Source: Abditibacteriaceae bacterium (GTDB lineage Bacteria; Armatimonadota; Abditibacteriia; Abditibacteriales; Abditibacteriaceae). From it: a stretch of 64,000 bases of DNA. This document shows positions 31,938-40,910 of the stretch, in pieces; position 1 is the first letter of the stretch; the number at the start of each line of letters is the position of its first letter. The stretch spans positions 186,001-250,000 of the forward strand of contig JAFAZH010000041.1 of the NCBI GenBank assembly GCA_019239895.1, read 5' to 3'. Below the pieces are notes generated by a model that saw only the letters and a program-made list of their open reading frames with translations, had not been told where the DNA came from and did no database searches. A program made the position numbers and the translations under genes.

Positions 31938-33033
31938 TAGCCTGTTCCGGTTTCACCGTTGCCAGATTAATAGGGCTGCTATTCAAGGCTCTCAATTGAC
32001 CGCAGGCTGCTGCGACATCAGCACCGCGTTGGACGCGCTGGGTGACACTGATATTGGAGGCTTCGAGGGTGGCGCGGAATTGTTTAACGGCGTCGGCAGA
32101 GGGTGGATTGAAAACCGCGCCATCAAAACTGGCGTCGGGCACAGCATTCCAGGGAATGAGGTTCACATGGCTGGGCCAGCCTTTGCAGAGTTGAGCTAAA
32201 CGGCGAGCCTGGGCGGGGCTGTCGTTGACATCACCTAAGACTACATATTCAAAGGTGACGCGGCGACCTGTCTTTTCGACATAGTAGCGGGCAGCTTCCA
32301 CAATTTCGCTGACGTGGGTTTTGCGCGAGGTGGGAATGAGGCGATGCCGCAAATCATCCTCTGGCGCATGGAGCGAGACCGCGAGGGTCAATTGCAACTT
32401 TTCTTCGGCTAATCGCTTCATACCCGGTAAGATGCCCACGGTTGAAACTGTAATATGGCGCATAGGAATGCCCATCTCATCGTGCATCAGGTGGATCGTT
32501 TTGAGCACATTGTTATAGTTCAAAAGCGGTTCGCCCATGCCCATGAAAACGATGTGCGTGGGCGTTTTGATTGCGGATTGCGGATTGTGGATTGCGGATT
32601 CTGCTCCGGCGTGCATGGCTAAAAGAGGTTGGGCGATGATTTCGGCAACGGTGAGATTGCGCCGGAAGCCACCTAAGCCGGTGGCGCAGAAGGCGCAGGC
32701 CATAGCGCAGCCCGCTTGCGACGATACACAAACGCTCAGGCGGTCATGATAAGGAAGACGCACCGTTTCGATACGCTCACCATCGGGCATTTGCAACAGC
32801 AGTTTGACGCTGCCATCTCGGCTGACATGACGTTGCGCGACTTGCGGGAAATCAAGGCTGTGGTTAGCTGTAAGACTTGTGCGCAGGTCGCGGCTGAGAT
32901 TCGTCATGGAATCAAAAGAAGTGGCCCCGCGTTGGTAAATCCATTCCGCAACCTGGCGTCCACGAAACTTGGGCTGCCCCATCTCCACTAAGGCTTGTTC
33001 TAATTCAGGTGTATTTAATCCGAGTAGTTGCAT
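31915..33033 (-). CDS. rlmN: 23S rRNA (adenine-2503 C2) methyltransferase
   Basis: This 372-residue radical-SAM enzyme has the cluster cysteines C109, C113 and C116 in GCAMACAFCATG. GMGEPLLNYNNV, AVSLHAPEDDLRHRLIP and a C-terminal cysteine in DVAAACGQLRA, which carries the methyl transfer, are also present. It methylates A2503 of 23S rRNA and usually also A37 of some tRNAs. It is a cytoplasmic housekeeping enzyme. An unusual loop between the cluster domain and GMGEP contains SAIHNPQSAIKTP, encoded by a five-unit heptamer tract. The loop lies where RlmN proteins vary in length, so function should be kept. The 3' end overlaps the MFS gene; upstream it diverges from the heparinase-like gene. Confidence 0.96.
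   Translation of the reverse strand: MQLLGLNTPELEQALVEMGQPKFRGRQVAEWIYQRGATSFDSMTNLSRDLRTSLTANHSLDFPQVAQRHVSRDGSVKLLLQMPDGERIETVRLPYHDRLSVCVSSQAGCAMACAFCATGLGGFRRNLTVAEIIAQPLLAMHAGAESAIHNPQSAIKTPTHIVFMGMGEPLLNYNNVLKTIHLMHDEMGIPMRHITVSTVGILPGMKRLAEEKLQLTLAVSLHAPEDDLRHRLIPTSRKTHVSEIVEAARYYVEKTGRRVTFEYVVLGDVNDSPAQARRLAQLCKGWPSHVNLIPWNAVPDASFDGAVFNPPSADAVKQFRATLEASNISVTQRVQRGADVAAACGQLRALNSSPINLATVKPEQATISHPAA
32569..32603. repeat. heptanucleotide tandem repeat (5 x GATTGCG) inside rlmN
   Basis: Five 7-base units read GATTGCG, GATTGCG, GATTGTG, GATTGCG and GATTCTG. They are the same unit and copy number as in cheB (14194-14228) and lie in a variable loop of the RlmN coding sequence. Confidence 0.9.
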
Positions 33034-33138
33034 AAAAGTAACGATCTGTTATAGATAGGGCAGTCAATTGCAGGGGCCACAAGCTCAATATAATCTGGTA
33101 AAACTTCCTATATCCCCTGAAGGAGCAGACTCAATATT

Positions 33139-35076
33139 ATGATGAAGAGACAATGGCCACCACAGGCATTTTATAAACAGCCCAGCCCGGCGGTTATGAG
33201 TGGCTTCCTTATGTTGGCCCTTCTAAAAGTTGCGGCGGCTGCGCCCACAACCCCACCATCAGGAGACGGTGCAACGGCCCGCCCGGTTGCACTCAAGCTG
33301 CCCACCGAGGCAAATGTCCTCACCACCTTACGCGCTGGACATCCGCGTTTAATCTTGTTGCCAGAAGACATTACTCGCATCAAGAACTTTATCGCTAATG
33401 ACGCCACGGCGCGTGGTTACTACGCGGCTCTGGTGCGCAATGGAGAGAAGATTCTCACTCAACCGCCGGTCGAGCGCGTCTTGATTGGGCCGCGTTTGCT
33501 GGATAAGAGCCGCACCGCCTTAGACCGTATCTATACCTTGGGCCTCCTCTATCGCTTGGATGGCGACCGCAAATGGGCTGACCGCGCTACGCAGGAAATG
33601 CTCAAAGTTGCCACCTTCTCCGACTGGCACCCCGACCACTTTCTGGATGTGGCCGAGATGACCCACGCTGTAGCTATCGGCTACGACTGGTTCTACGACG
33701 CCCTCTCGCCCGCCGACCGTGCCACGATTAAAGCGGCCTTAGTCGAAAAAGGGCTGCGCGCTTCTGAAAAAGCTTATCAAACCCATGCCTGGTGGACAAA
33801 AAACGCTTTCAACTGGAACAATGTCTGCAATGGCGGCACGATTGTGGGAGCGTTAGCGGTGGCGGATGAAGAGCCTATTTTAGCGCGTTATTTGCTGGTG
33901 CAGGCGACGGCGGGCCTGCCACACGCTTTAGCCTCCTATGCCCCAGATGGCGCGTGGAGCGAAGGGCCAGGTTACTGGGGTTATGCCACTATGTACACGG
34001 TGGCAGCGTTCGCGGCTTTGCAAAGCGCCCTCGGCACCGATTTTGGTTTAAGCACGATGCCGGGTTTTAGTGAAGCCGGATTGTTCCGTTTGCAGGGAGC
34101 CGGGCCAACAGGCTTATTTTTTAACTTTGCCGATGCTGGAGAACGAGCAGGAGACGAGCCTTCTTTATTCTGGTTGGCACGCCGCTTTGATAGTCCGCTT
34201 TTGGCGGCAGGTGCGCGGGAAGCCGCCGGTAAAAACGGCTCAGCGCGTGATTTAATGTGGTATGATCCGCGTGGCACCAAAGCCGAGATTGCTAACGTAG
34301 GTCTCGATTCTCAATATAAAGCGGCGCACCTAGCGTTCTTCCGTTCCGCCTGGAATGATCGTAATGCGCTTTATGTTGGCTTCAAGGGTGGCGACAACAA
34401 AGCCAATCACTCGCACCTCGACTTAGGCACTTTCGTCCTGGACGCCCTGGGCCAACGTTGGGCGATTGACTTAGGCGGTGATGAATATAACTTACCCGAT
34501 TACTTTGGCAAGTTGCGCTGGACGTATTATCGCCTGCGCACCGAAGGCCATAATACGCTGACCCTTGATGGTCAGAACCAAGACCCCAAAGCTGCCGCCC
34601 CATTAATTGCGTATCATTCGTCGCCGGATGGTGGCCTGGCAGTCGCCGATCTTTCCGCCGCTTATGCGCTGGTTGGCGCGACCAGGGTGCAGCGTGGCGT
34701 CGCCATGCTGCCAGGGCGGCACCAGATTTTAGTGCAAGATGAAATCGCTGCCAAGCAGCCTGTGGATGTGGTGTGGTCTATGCATACCAAAGCTGCCGTG
34801 ACAATCAATGCCAATGATGCTCATCAGGCAACATTAACGCAGGGTGGAGCGACCCTGCAAGCGCGGCTCTTAGAGCCTGCCGGAGCCAGCTTTTCGGTGC
34901 AAGATGTCAATATCCCCGCGCCACAGCATCCATCTCCTGGGGTGAAGAAACTCCAGGTGCATCTGCCAGAGAAGATTACTGCTGCTCGCATCGTAGTGCT
35001 GTTAACTCCCGGCATCGAGGCCGCGCCCGTGCCACCCGTAACTGCTCTGGCTCAGTGGGAGAAAGCGGCACGATAG
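33139..35076 (+). CDS. secreted heparinase II/III-like polysaccharide lyase
   Basis: The protein has 645 residues. The N-terminal hydrophobic segment (VMSGFLMLALLKVAAAA) is a probable signal peptide. LRAGHPRLILLPEDITRIKN opens the helical barrel typical of heparinase II/III and alginate-lyase-like proteins, continuing with FLDVAEMTHAVAIGYDWFYD and FNWNNVCNGG. The beta-sandwich part shows NKANHSHLDLGTFVLDALGQ and RTEGHNTLTLDGQNQ, the usual histidine-bearing signatures. It should cleave uronate-containing polysaccharide by beta-elimination outside the cytoplasm. Exact substrate is unknown. It diverges from rlmN; a hairpin at 35125-35155 follows the stop and may end the transcript. Confidence 0.87.
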   Translation: MMKRQWPPQAFYKQPSPAVMSGFLMLALLKVAAAAPTTPPSGDGATARPVALKLPTEANVLTTLRAGHPRLILLPEDITRIKNFIANDATARGYYAALVRNGEKILTQPPVERVLIGPRLLDKSRTALDRIYTLGLLYRLDGDRKWADRATQEMLKVATFSDWHPDHFLDVAEMTHAVAIGYDWFYDALSPADRATIKAALVEKGLRASEKAYQTHAWWTKNAFNWNNVCNGGTIVGALAVADEEPILARYLLVQATAGLPHALASYAPDGAWSEGPGYWGYATMYTVAAFAALQSALGTDFGLSTMPGFSEAGLFRLQGAGPTGLFFNFADAGERAGDEPSLFWLARRFDSPLLAAGAREAAGKNGSARDLMWYDPRGTKAEIANVGLDSQYKAAHLAFFRSAWNDRNALYVGFKGGDNKANHSHLDLGTFVLDALGQRWAIDLGGDEYNLPDYFGKLRWTYYRLRTEGHNTLTLDGQNQDPKAAAPLIAYHSSPDGGLAVADLSAAYALVGATRVQRGVAMLPGRHQILVQDEIAAKQPVDVVWSMHTKAAVTINANDAHQATLTQGGATLQARLLEPAGASFSVQDVNIPAPQHPSPGVKKLQVHLPEKITAARIVVLLTPGIEAAPVPPVTALAQWEKAAR

Positions 35077-35124
35077 TTCCCTAAAAGCCCTTAACAAAAT
35101 GACAATAGAGCAATAATAGGAGGC

Positions 35125-35155
35125 CCGTCATGTTTCGCTCCGCTCAACATGACGG
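35125..35155 (+). terminator. hairpin after the heparinase-like gene
   Basis: CCGTCATGTT at 35125-35134 pairs with AACATGACGG at 35146-35155 around an 11-base loop, about 50 bases after the stop codon. No T-run follows, so it may be a repeat-derived or Rho-assisted end and not a classic terminator. Confidence 0.4.
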
Positions 35156-35218
35156 TTGGCTCTTGCACCACAGCTTAATGCATTTTATGAGAACCTCTAA
35201 GTTGCACCTGTGTAGTTT

Positions 35219-35328
35219 GTCATTCCGAGCGGAGTGACCAGAGGGAATATAGCCGAGGAATCTTGCCGTTGAACGCATCAGTTACTATAAAAGATTCCTC
35301 GCCTGCGCTTTGCTCCGCTCGGAATGAC
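35219..35328. repeat. nested inverted repeat between convergent genes
   Basis: The outer arms GTCATTCCGAGCGGAG (35219-35234) and CTCCGCTCGGAATGAC (35313-35328) are perfect complements. The inner arms CGAGGAATCTT (35254-35264) and AAGATTCCTCG (35291-35301) also pair. It lies in the 279-base gap between the heparinase-like and GH106-like genes, which converge. No coding potential is seen. Confidence 0.88.
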
Positions 35329-35355
35329 ACTTCTACTTATTAGTAACAACAGGCT

Positions 35356-38300
35356 TTAGTGCAGTGGAATTTGCTGTGCGGTTTCTATGGCGACAGGGCC
35401 GAGCAGACCAGAAGGCAGCAAGTCGTCGCCTTTATGCCAGTGCTTCCAGGTGCTAAACGTAATACGTCGCGGTTCGGGCCGGGGCGTGCCGTGGAGCAAC
35501 CACTGCGGCCATTCGGCAATGTTGCCGCCCGCAGTGTATTTGATGTCCTCCGGGAACTGCTCATCACCAATCATGCGGTTGGGCCACAGATTCGTGACCT
35601 GCACTTCAAGCGTGTTCATGCCAGGGCGCAATATCCCTGTCACATCGGTGCGGAAGGGGGGCTTCCATAGCACGCCCAGCGCGTGGCCATTCAGCACTGG
35701 CTCGGCAATCACTTGGACACTCCCCAGATTAAGGCTGAATTGGCGACCCGATTTAATCAATGCTGGTGGCACTACGAAACTGGTGTGGTAGGTGGCAGTG
35801 CCAGAGAAATACTGCACGCCGGGATCAGTAGCTTGCGGCCAGGAGATCAAACGGTCAAAGACAGTCTGTGGCGGCGCACCCAGGTGCGGCGGGAAGGTCA
35901 CCTGCCACGGGCCGGGGACACTGATGGGGGCGGGCAAGGCACTTACTTCCATTTGCTGTTTTCGCCCATTGGCCTGCGTCAAAGTAATGTGGCCCGGCGC
36001 GTTCACCAGCAAACGACGCGCACCATTGGCTGTCTGTTGCACCTCGAAGGCCGGGGGGAGGCTGGAGCCGGGCAGGTCCCCCGGCAAATCCAGGGTTTGG
36101 TTTTCGCCCAATGTCACATTCTTATGCACGCCATTAAGGATATATTCGACTGAGAATTGCTTGGGTGTGTTTAAGGCCGGATCACGCCCCGCCAACGCAT
36201 TCCCCACCACGACATGCAGTTGCCCATCTCTTACCAACCCCGCCAACTGCGCGGTTAAATCCATTGTCTGCGCGGCATCCGGGGCTGCTTCCGGGTTCAG
36301 TCCATAAATAGCACGAGTAACCGTCGCCCCTGCGGGCAGGTCGAATGATTGTCCCTCGATTAGCCTTTGGCTCTGGCGCGCACCATTTAACTCGAACTCC
36401 AGGAGCATCTCCTTTACCTCATCGGCAGCCGGATCACCTGCCAGACTGTTATTCGCAGTGATGCGACGCTGTCCTTGACGCACCATGTCTTGTACCTGAC
36501 GGGTCACATCCACCTTGTCACTACCCGCATTCAGCACGCCATAAACTGCCTTCACGATGGTCAGTTCGGCTGGCTTAGGACGCGCCGCTTCCGGCCCCTG
36601 GCGTTCTACGGACACCAGATGATTATTGGTGGCTGGCCTGCGAAACACTACGAAAACCGAGCCGGAGGGAGTAAAGCGCAACGGCATCTCGGTGCGGTCG
36701 CCCACCTGACGCCAGACCGGGCAAGCTTCCATCAGACCCGTATCTGGATGCCACAGTTCGGGTTGTCGCCCTGCCACACGGAAAGTGCAGCGCACCTCCT
36801 GGTCGCGGGTTGTCGAACTCGCCACAAAATAGAGGTCGGCTCCCGCCGCTACGCGATGGATGTAGTGCACTTGGCCAGTAGGCGCTTCGGCCACTTCAAA
36901 ATCGGGCTTAAGGCGGAGTGCCGCCAGCACTTCGGGTAGGGTCTTGCCCCAGAAAACATGGCCCTGGCCGAAGTTGTGCTCGGTAACAGTCTTGCCGTTG
37001 ATGTCGCCCCATAGGACATAGGCCAGTTGCTTGACCTCGGCATCCGCACGGGGGAAATCTTGCAGGCTGGGCGAATGGGTCGGGCGTGGCCCTAAAACCA
37101 CTGCTCCGCCGCGTACCAAATCACTGAGTCGCCGCAGCGTAGCTGGCGTCATGGCATCGGTATTCGGCAAAGTTAAGACACGATAGCTCATGCCATCGGG
37201 CAGTACTAAGCGGCCATTGCGCACTGCGAGGCGCTTCTGCAATACCTCTGGGTTGATGCCGTCGTAATCGTAGCCCGTCGGTAGTCCCTGTGGCCCCTGT
37301 AAAGTGTTGGGAGTGTCATCACCACAGAACGTAGCCACGTCCGCCACGAATAGCCCCTGTTGCAATAGATACTGGCAGCGACTCACATAGCTGAGCCACG
37401 CCGCCCCCTGGTTCCACCACGTCTCCGTCCGCTCAAAGTGAATACCCCACGGCCCCATTGTCATGCCGGGCGCTTTATCCGTCCAGGGCTGCATGGCATA
37501 GCGATGAAAAATGAAGCGGTTGATGCCGCTGCAATAGATGAGATCGCCTAACGCTTTCAACGAATAGGGATCGTTCGTCCAGCGGGCGTGCTGCGGAACG
37601 GCAGTAAAGGATTCGGCCCCGACGAACTTGCGACCATAAATGTGGCCCACGGAAGCCGCCAGCTTACACGATGAACTGCCACTGTCACCCACCCAGAACT
37701 CGCCCATTGGGATGTCGGCGCTGCCGCCATATTGAAAGTCTTCAAAGCTGCCATTACCGTAGGGTTCGGCGGAGAACATCAAGCCATTTTGGTGCGCTAA
37801 CTGAGCGAAGCGGCCCGCATAGTTTGCGGCGAAGAGGTCGCACACCGTGCGCCGTAAATCCCACAGGAAGCGTTCGGAGGCAGCAGGGCTTTCTACAACA
37901 CGTCCCGTGGTGACGGGCAGCCACGGCACGGGATCATAGCCACGACGAGCGCGAAATTCCTCGCGGAAGCGTGGCGTCCAGTTCTGCGAACCAACTTCAT
38001 ACGAATCAATGAGCACATCATTAAATGATTTACCCGCCAATGGCCCCAAAGCCTTTAAGACGGGGGCTACCGCCCCGGCCCAGTGCGCATCTACCGCTTC
38101 GCGGCTTAATTTATCGCACTCCGGCCCCGTCGCCTCCGGTGGCCCTGGCTCGTTGGTGGCCCCGGTGGGCGTATGACCAAAGCGGAGAATCGTCCAGTCG
38201 CCTTCCGGCACATCCCACGTCAGGTGACCATTCGGTTGCATGTGAGCACTCACATCCACCACATTGGAGATCACTGCATCCGTTGCTGTCTGGTCAGGGG

Positions 38301-39300
38301 CGGGACTTGCCCCCGGATGATCCGAGCGCACAAAGGCGGCTTTGCCCTCGATATTTCCGATGCGCACCTCCGCACTCAAGTCAACCTCGGCCAGATTAAT
38401 TCTGCGATTGAAAGTAACCCGCCAGTAACGGGCCGTCGTCGGCTCGAAGCCGAAGTGGGGGTTGCGTGATTCTCGTGTCAGGCCAAAGGGTGAAATCTGG
38501 CGAAACTGCTGACCATCATCCGATACTTCAAGCTTGCCGCCCCCCTCATTGCGCCCCGGCCCGGTCTGGAGGCTTAATGTGCGTGCCCGGAAAGGAGCCG
38601 CAAAAGTGAGTTGCACCCAGTTGGGATCGTTGGCTGTGGGCGCTGGCAGTGCCACATAGCTACCCGCATTGCCATCCACCAATTGCGCCGCAACGACACC
38701 GGGAACGCTGGTCGTTACCTGCGGCGCAGCGGCGTGCATCGTTGTCGTTTCGGCGGTTGGCGTGTGAAAAGCGAGGGTTGCAATATCGTGATAAGAGTTG
38801 AGTTTAGTCGCTGGTTGTGCCAACACGTCATCAAAGTGGAGAGGGCCGTGAACATGGCGTTCACTGGTGGTCAGGAATTGCATGGCATGATCCGGGGTAT
38901 TCCACGGCCCACCACTACTCGACCACCCAGCACAGTTGTGCATACAAAGTTCTAGACCCAGACGATTCGCTTCACTGGCGGCAAACTTCATCATGTCAAG
39001 CCACTGGGGACTCATAAAGCGCACCGGGCCAGCCGGAATGCCCTGGTCTACATTGAAGATTTCCGCGCCGCCCACTCCGACACGCGCCATTGCTTCTAAG
39101 TCGGCGGTAATGCCCGCCCGCGTGACGTTGCCATTGAGCCAGTGCCACCAGGTTTGCGGCCTGGCCGAAGCAGGCGGATGATGAAACCCGGCTTCCAGAG
39201 GTGTCTCCGCCTGGGCAATTGGCACCTGGCTTAATGCCATCCCCAGGAAAAATGTCGCCATTTGCAGCCTGCGCGACCCAACCCTAGCCAACAAATTCAT
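35356..39300 (-). CDS. secreted GH106-like alpha-L-rhamnosidase
   Basis: The protein has 1314 residues. A signal peptide (MATFFLGMALSQVPIAQA, after a basic start) precedes the GH106 signature TWWHWLNGNVTRAGITADLE and MARVGVGGAEIFNVDQGIP. The barrel continues with LELCMHNCAGWSSSGGPW, a beta-sandwich insert (about 200-330), and conserved FSAEPYGNGSFEDFQYGG and GAESFTA segments holding candidate catalytic glutamates. After about residue 900 come accessory beta domains, including a repeated pattern KAVYGVLN/RAIYGLNPEA. The last 150 residues form a galactose-binding-like jelly roll (SLNLGSVQVIAEPVLNG, GVLWKPPF). It removes rhamnose from pectin-like or surface polysaccharides in the periplasm or outside. 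With the lyase it suggests pectin or rhamnogalacturonan use, an inference. Confidence 0.87.
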   Translation of the reverse strand: MNLLARVGSRRLQMATFFLGMALSQVPIAQAETPLEAGFHHPPASARPQTWWHWLNGNVTRAGITADLEAMARVGVGGAEIFNVDQGIPAGPVRFMSPQWLDMMKFAASEANRLGLELCMHNCAGWSSSGGPWNTPDHAMQFLTTSERHVHGPLHFDDVLAQPATKLNSYHDIATLAFHTPTAETTTMHAAAPQVTTSVPGVVAAQLVDGNAGSYVALPAPTANDPNWVQLTFAAPFRARTLSLQTGPGRNEGGGKLEVSDDGQQFRQISPFGLTRESRNPHFGFEPTTARYWRVTFNRRINLAEVDLSAEVRIGNIEGKAAFVRSDHPGASPAPDQTATDAVISNVVDVSAHMQPNGHLTWDVPEGDWTILRFGHTPTGATNEPGPPEATGPECDKLSREAVDAHWAGAVAPVLKALGPLAGKSFNDVLIDSYEVGSQNWTPRFREEFRARRGYDPVPWLPVTTGRVVESPAASERFLWDLRRTVCDLFAANYAGRFAQLAHQNGLMFSAEPYGNGSFEDFQYGGSADIPMGEFWVGDSGSSSCKLAASVGHIYGRKFVGAESFTAVPQHARWTNDPYSLKALGDLIYCSGINRFIFHRYAMQPWTDKAPGMTMGPWGIHFERTETWWNQGAAWLSYVSRCQYLLQQGLFVADVATFCGDDTPNTLQGPQGLPTGYDYDGINPEVLQKRLAVRNGRLVLPDGMSYRVLTLPNTDAMTPATLRRLSDLVRGGAVVLGPRPTHSPSLQDFPRADAEVKQLAYVLWGDINGKTVTEHNFGQGHVFWGKTLPEVLAALRLKPDFEVAEAPTGQVHYIHRVAAGADLYFVASSTTRDQEVRCTFRVAGRQPELWHPDTGLMEACPVWRQVGDRTEMPLRFTPSGSVFVVFRRPATNNHLVSVERQGPEAARPKPAELTIVKAVYGVLNAGSDKVDVTRQVQDMVRQGQRRITANNSLAGDPAADEVKEMLLEFELNGARQSQRLIEGQSFDLPAGATVTRAIYGLNPEAAPDAAQTMDLTAQLAGLVRDGQLHVVVGNALAGRDPALNTPKQFSVEYILNGVHKNVTLGENQTLDLPGDLPGSSLPPAFEVQQTANGARRLLVNAPGHITLTQANGRKQQMEVSALPAPISVPGPWQVTFPPHLGAPPQTVFDRLISWPQATDPGVQYFSGTATYHTSFVVPPALIKSGRQFSLNLGSVQVIAEPVLNGHALGVLWKPPFRTDVTGILRPGMNTLEVQVTNLWPNRMIGDEQFPEDIKYTAGGNIAEWPQWLLHGTPRPEPRRITFSTWKHWHKGDDLLPSGLLGPVAIETAQQIPLH

Positions 39301-39403
39301 ATTCTTTCTCCCAAAACCGCTCAGAGTGACCGCAGCATAATAAGCTTAACACGACTGCTACATAATCCTAAAGGAGCGTGACCATTAGACAATAGCAAAA
39401 ATG

Positions 39404-39435
39404 AGAGGGAGTCCCGCGCTAGCGGGACTCCCTCT
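39404..39435 (-). terminator. strong terminator hairpin
   Basis: AGAGGGAGTCCCGC (39404-39417) pairs perfectly with GCGGGACTCCCTCT (39422-39435) around GCTA. On the minus strand, downstream of the membrane-protein gene ending at 39459, it is followed by CATTTTTGC. On the plus strand TTTAATT follows, so it could work both ways. Confidence 0.8.
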
Positions 39436-39458
39436 TTAATTACGTGATGCTTTAGTTT

Positions 39459-39965
39459 TTACTTTTCCCGTTCGGCGGCGAGAATAGCTCCCGTAGCGAA
39501 TAAGCCAACTCCCGACAGCAGTTGTGCCCATGAGGAAATGGTCAGGCCACCCTGCGCCTGGGCCGCTTCTTCGGGCGTGTCTTCTGTTGGCGTCGTTGCT
39601 GATTCAATCGGGGTATAGGCGTCTGGCTCCTGATTGACGGCATATTCGCCAAGAGCAAGGCTGGCGATAGAAGAAACGACTGCCACCCCGTAGAGCAAGT
39701 CTTTAATACGAGCAGTGTTCTTATAGCTCGCAGAAGGCCGCTTCGGTGGGTTGCGGCGCATAATGAAGTGGCTGATGAGCGCACCGGTGAGACCGGCAGC
39801 GGCCCAGGGCTGAAAGCGTGCCCAGCCTTCATCCACCATTTTGCCGCGCTCTTCTGGGTCATCCAGGACTTCAACGGCTGGGTTCATGGCGAGCGTGCCC
39901 ATCGCAGTGCCACCCCACCATAAAGCTAGTCCAACATCGTGAATGGTTCGGGTAATGCTTCCCAT
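39459..39965 (-). CDS. small multi-pass membrane protein of unknown function
   Basis: I do not recognise a family. The 168-residue protein has about four hydrophobic segments: near 10-28 (VGLALWWGGTAMGTLAM), 52-68 (FQPWAAAGLTGALISHFI), 88-106 (LLYGVAVVSSIASLALG) and 146-164 (AQLLSGVGLFATGAILA). An acidic, Thr/Glu-rich loop lies between the last two. GGGAGGA lies about 11 bases before the ATG. It is followed by a strong hairpin terminator and stands alone. An inner-membrane location is inferred from hydrophobicity. Confidence 0.75.
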   Translation of the reverse strand: MGSITRTIHDVGLALWWGGTAMGTLAMNPAVEVLDDPEERGKMVDEGWARFQPWAAAGLTGALISHFIMRRNPPKRPSASYKNTARIKDLLYGVAVVSSIASLALGEYAVNQEPDAYTPIESATTPTEDTPEEAAQAQGGLTISSWAQLLSGVGLFATGAILAAEREK

Positions 39966-40118
39966 TCGGCTTTGTCCTCCCGTGTAGTAAACCTTAGATT
40001 TTTCGCGTCATTACTTAGTAAGTCTAGCTGCAATTATAGCAAGCATGGTGCCGTTAGCACAGTCAAGCGAGCCATGCATTATTGAATTTTCTCTGTCAAC
40101 AGCTATAACAGCAGGCAT

Positions 40119-40862
40119 TTAAGCGGTGAGTCGCTGGGGTTGGAAGCTTTCGACCAGAGCGCCATCGCGCATCCGAAACACCATATCCGCCTCATCTAAA
40201 ATTTCTAAATCGTGAGTCACGACGATTAACGCGCCGTGATCGCACTGGCTTTGCAAGGTTTTCATCACTCGCGCACCCGTAGCTGTATCCAGGCTGGCCG
40301 TTGGCTCGTCCACAAAAAGATAAGTCGGACGATGCACGATACCCCGTGCCGTCGCCACGCGCACCCGTTCGCCTCCTGAACACTCATTGGGAAATTTGGG
40401 AGCCAAATCTACCACGCCTAAACGATCTAACAACTCCAATGCACGCTGTTTATGGGTTGTGTCTGGGTTTTCAATCGGCACTAAGACATTTTCTAAGACA
40501 TTGAGATAAGGCACCAGGAATGGCTGTTGAAAAACAAACCCGAAGTGCTGCCGCCGGAAATCCAGGCGTTCGGTGGCCGAAGCATGGGAGTAATCAAAGT
40601 CACCCAGGAACACGGTGCCAGAGGTAGCGGTTTTAAGCCCTGCTAACAAGTAAAGAAGAGAGCTTTTGCCTGACCCGGAAGGCCCAACTATGCCTGCGAA
40701 ATCGCGTTCATTAATGCTGAGAGTGACTTCGCGCACGGCATAGGTGGTGGCGCGTGGTGTGACATAAGTGAGGGTTAGTCCTTGCGCCTGCAACGCCATG
40801 CCCGCAGCGGCAGGGGAATCTAATGTTGTGTCCGGTGCCAGGTGACCATTTTGCAGCGACAT
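40119..40862 (-). CDS. ABC transporter ATP-binding protein (LolD/MacB type)
   Basis: The ATG at 40862 is preferred to a GTG at 40892 lying within a heptamer repeat. The 247-residue ATPase has Walker A GPSGSGKS at 60-67 and Q-loop QQPFLVPYLNV. The signature is CSGGERVRVATARGI, Walker B is YLFVDEPTASLD, and the switch histidine is in LIVVTHDLEIL. It powers the permease encoded directly upstream in the same transcript. This class works in macrolide-, lipoprotein- or peptide-export complexes that span to the periplasm by mechanotransmission. No membrane-fusion protein gene is in view, so the cargo is undetermined. Confidence 0.93.
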   Translation of the reverse strand: MSLQNGHLAPDTTLDSPAAAGMALQAQGLTLTYVTPRATTYAVREVTLSINERDFAGIVGPSGSGKSSLLYLLAGLKTATSGTVFLGDFDYSHASATERLDFRRQHFGFVFQQPFLVPYLNVLENVLVPIENPDTTHKQRALELLDRLGVVDLAPKFPNECSGGERVRVATARGIVHRPTYLFVDEPTASLDTATGARVMKTLQSQCDHGALIVVTHDLEILDEADMVFRMRDGALVESFQPQRLTA

Positions 40863-40875
40863 AGTAGCGATACTT

Positions 40876-40910
40876 AATTCAAAACTCAGCACTCAAAATT
40901 CATAATTCTG
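40876..40910. repeat. heptanucleotide tandem repeat (5 units) between ABC genes
   Basis: Five 7-base units read AATTCAA, AACTCAG, CACTCAA, AATTCAT and AATTCTG. The tract exactly fills the space between the permease stop and the ATPase gene start. It is related in pattern to the CACTCAG/CACGCAG tract at 46141-46175. Confidence 0.75.

Noticed and set aside
32569..32603. CRISPR-like short repeat array
   Set aside because: Units are 7 bases with no spacers and no cas genes; it is a tandem heptamer tract.
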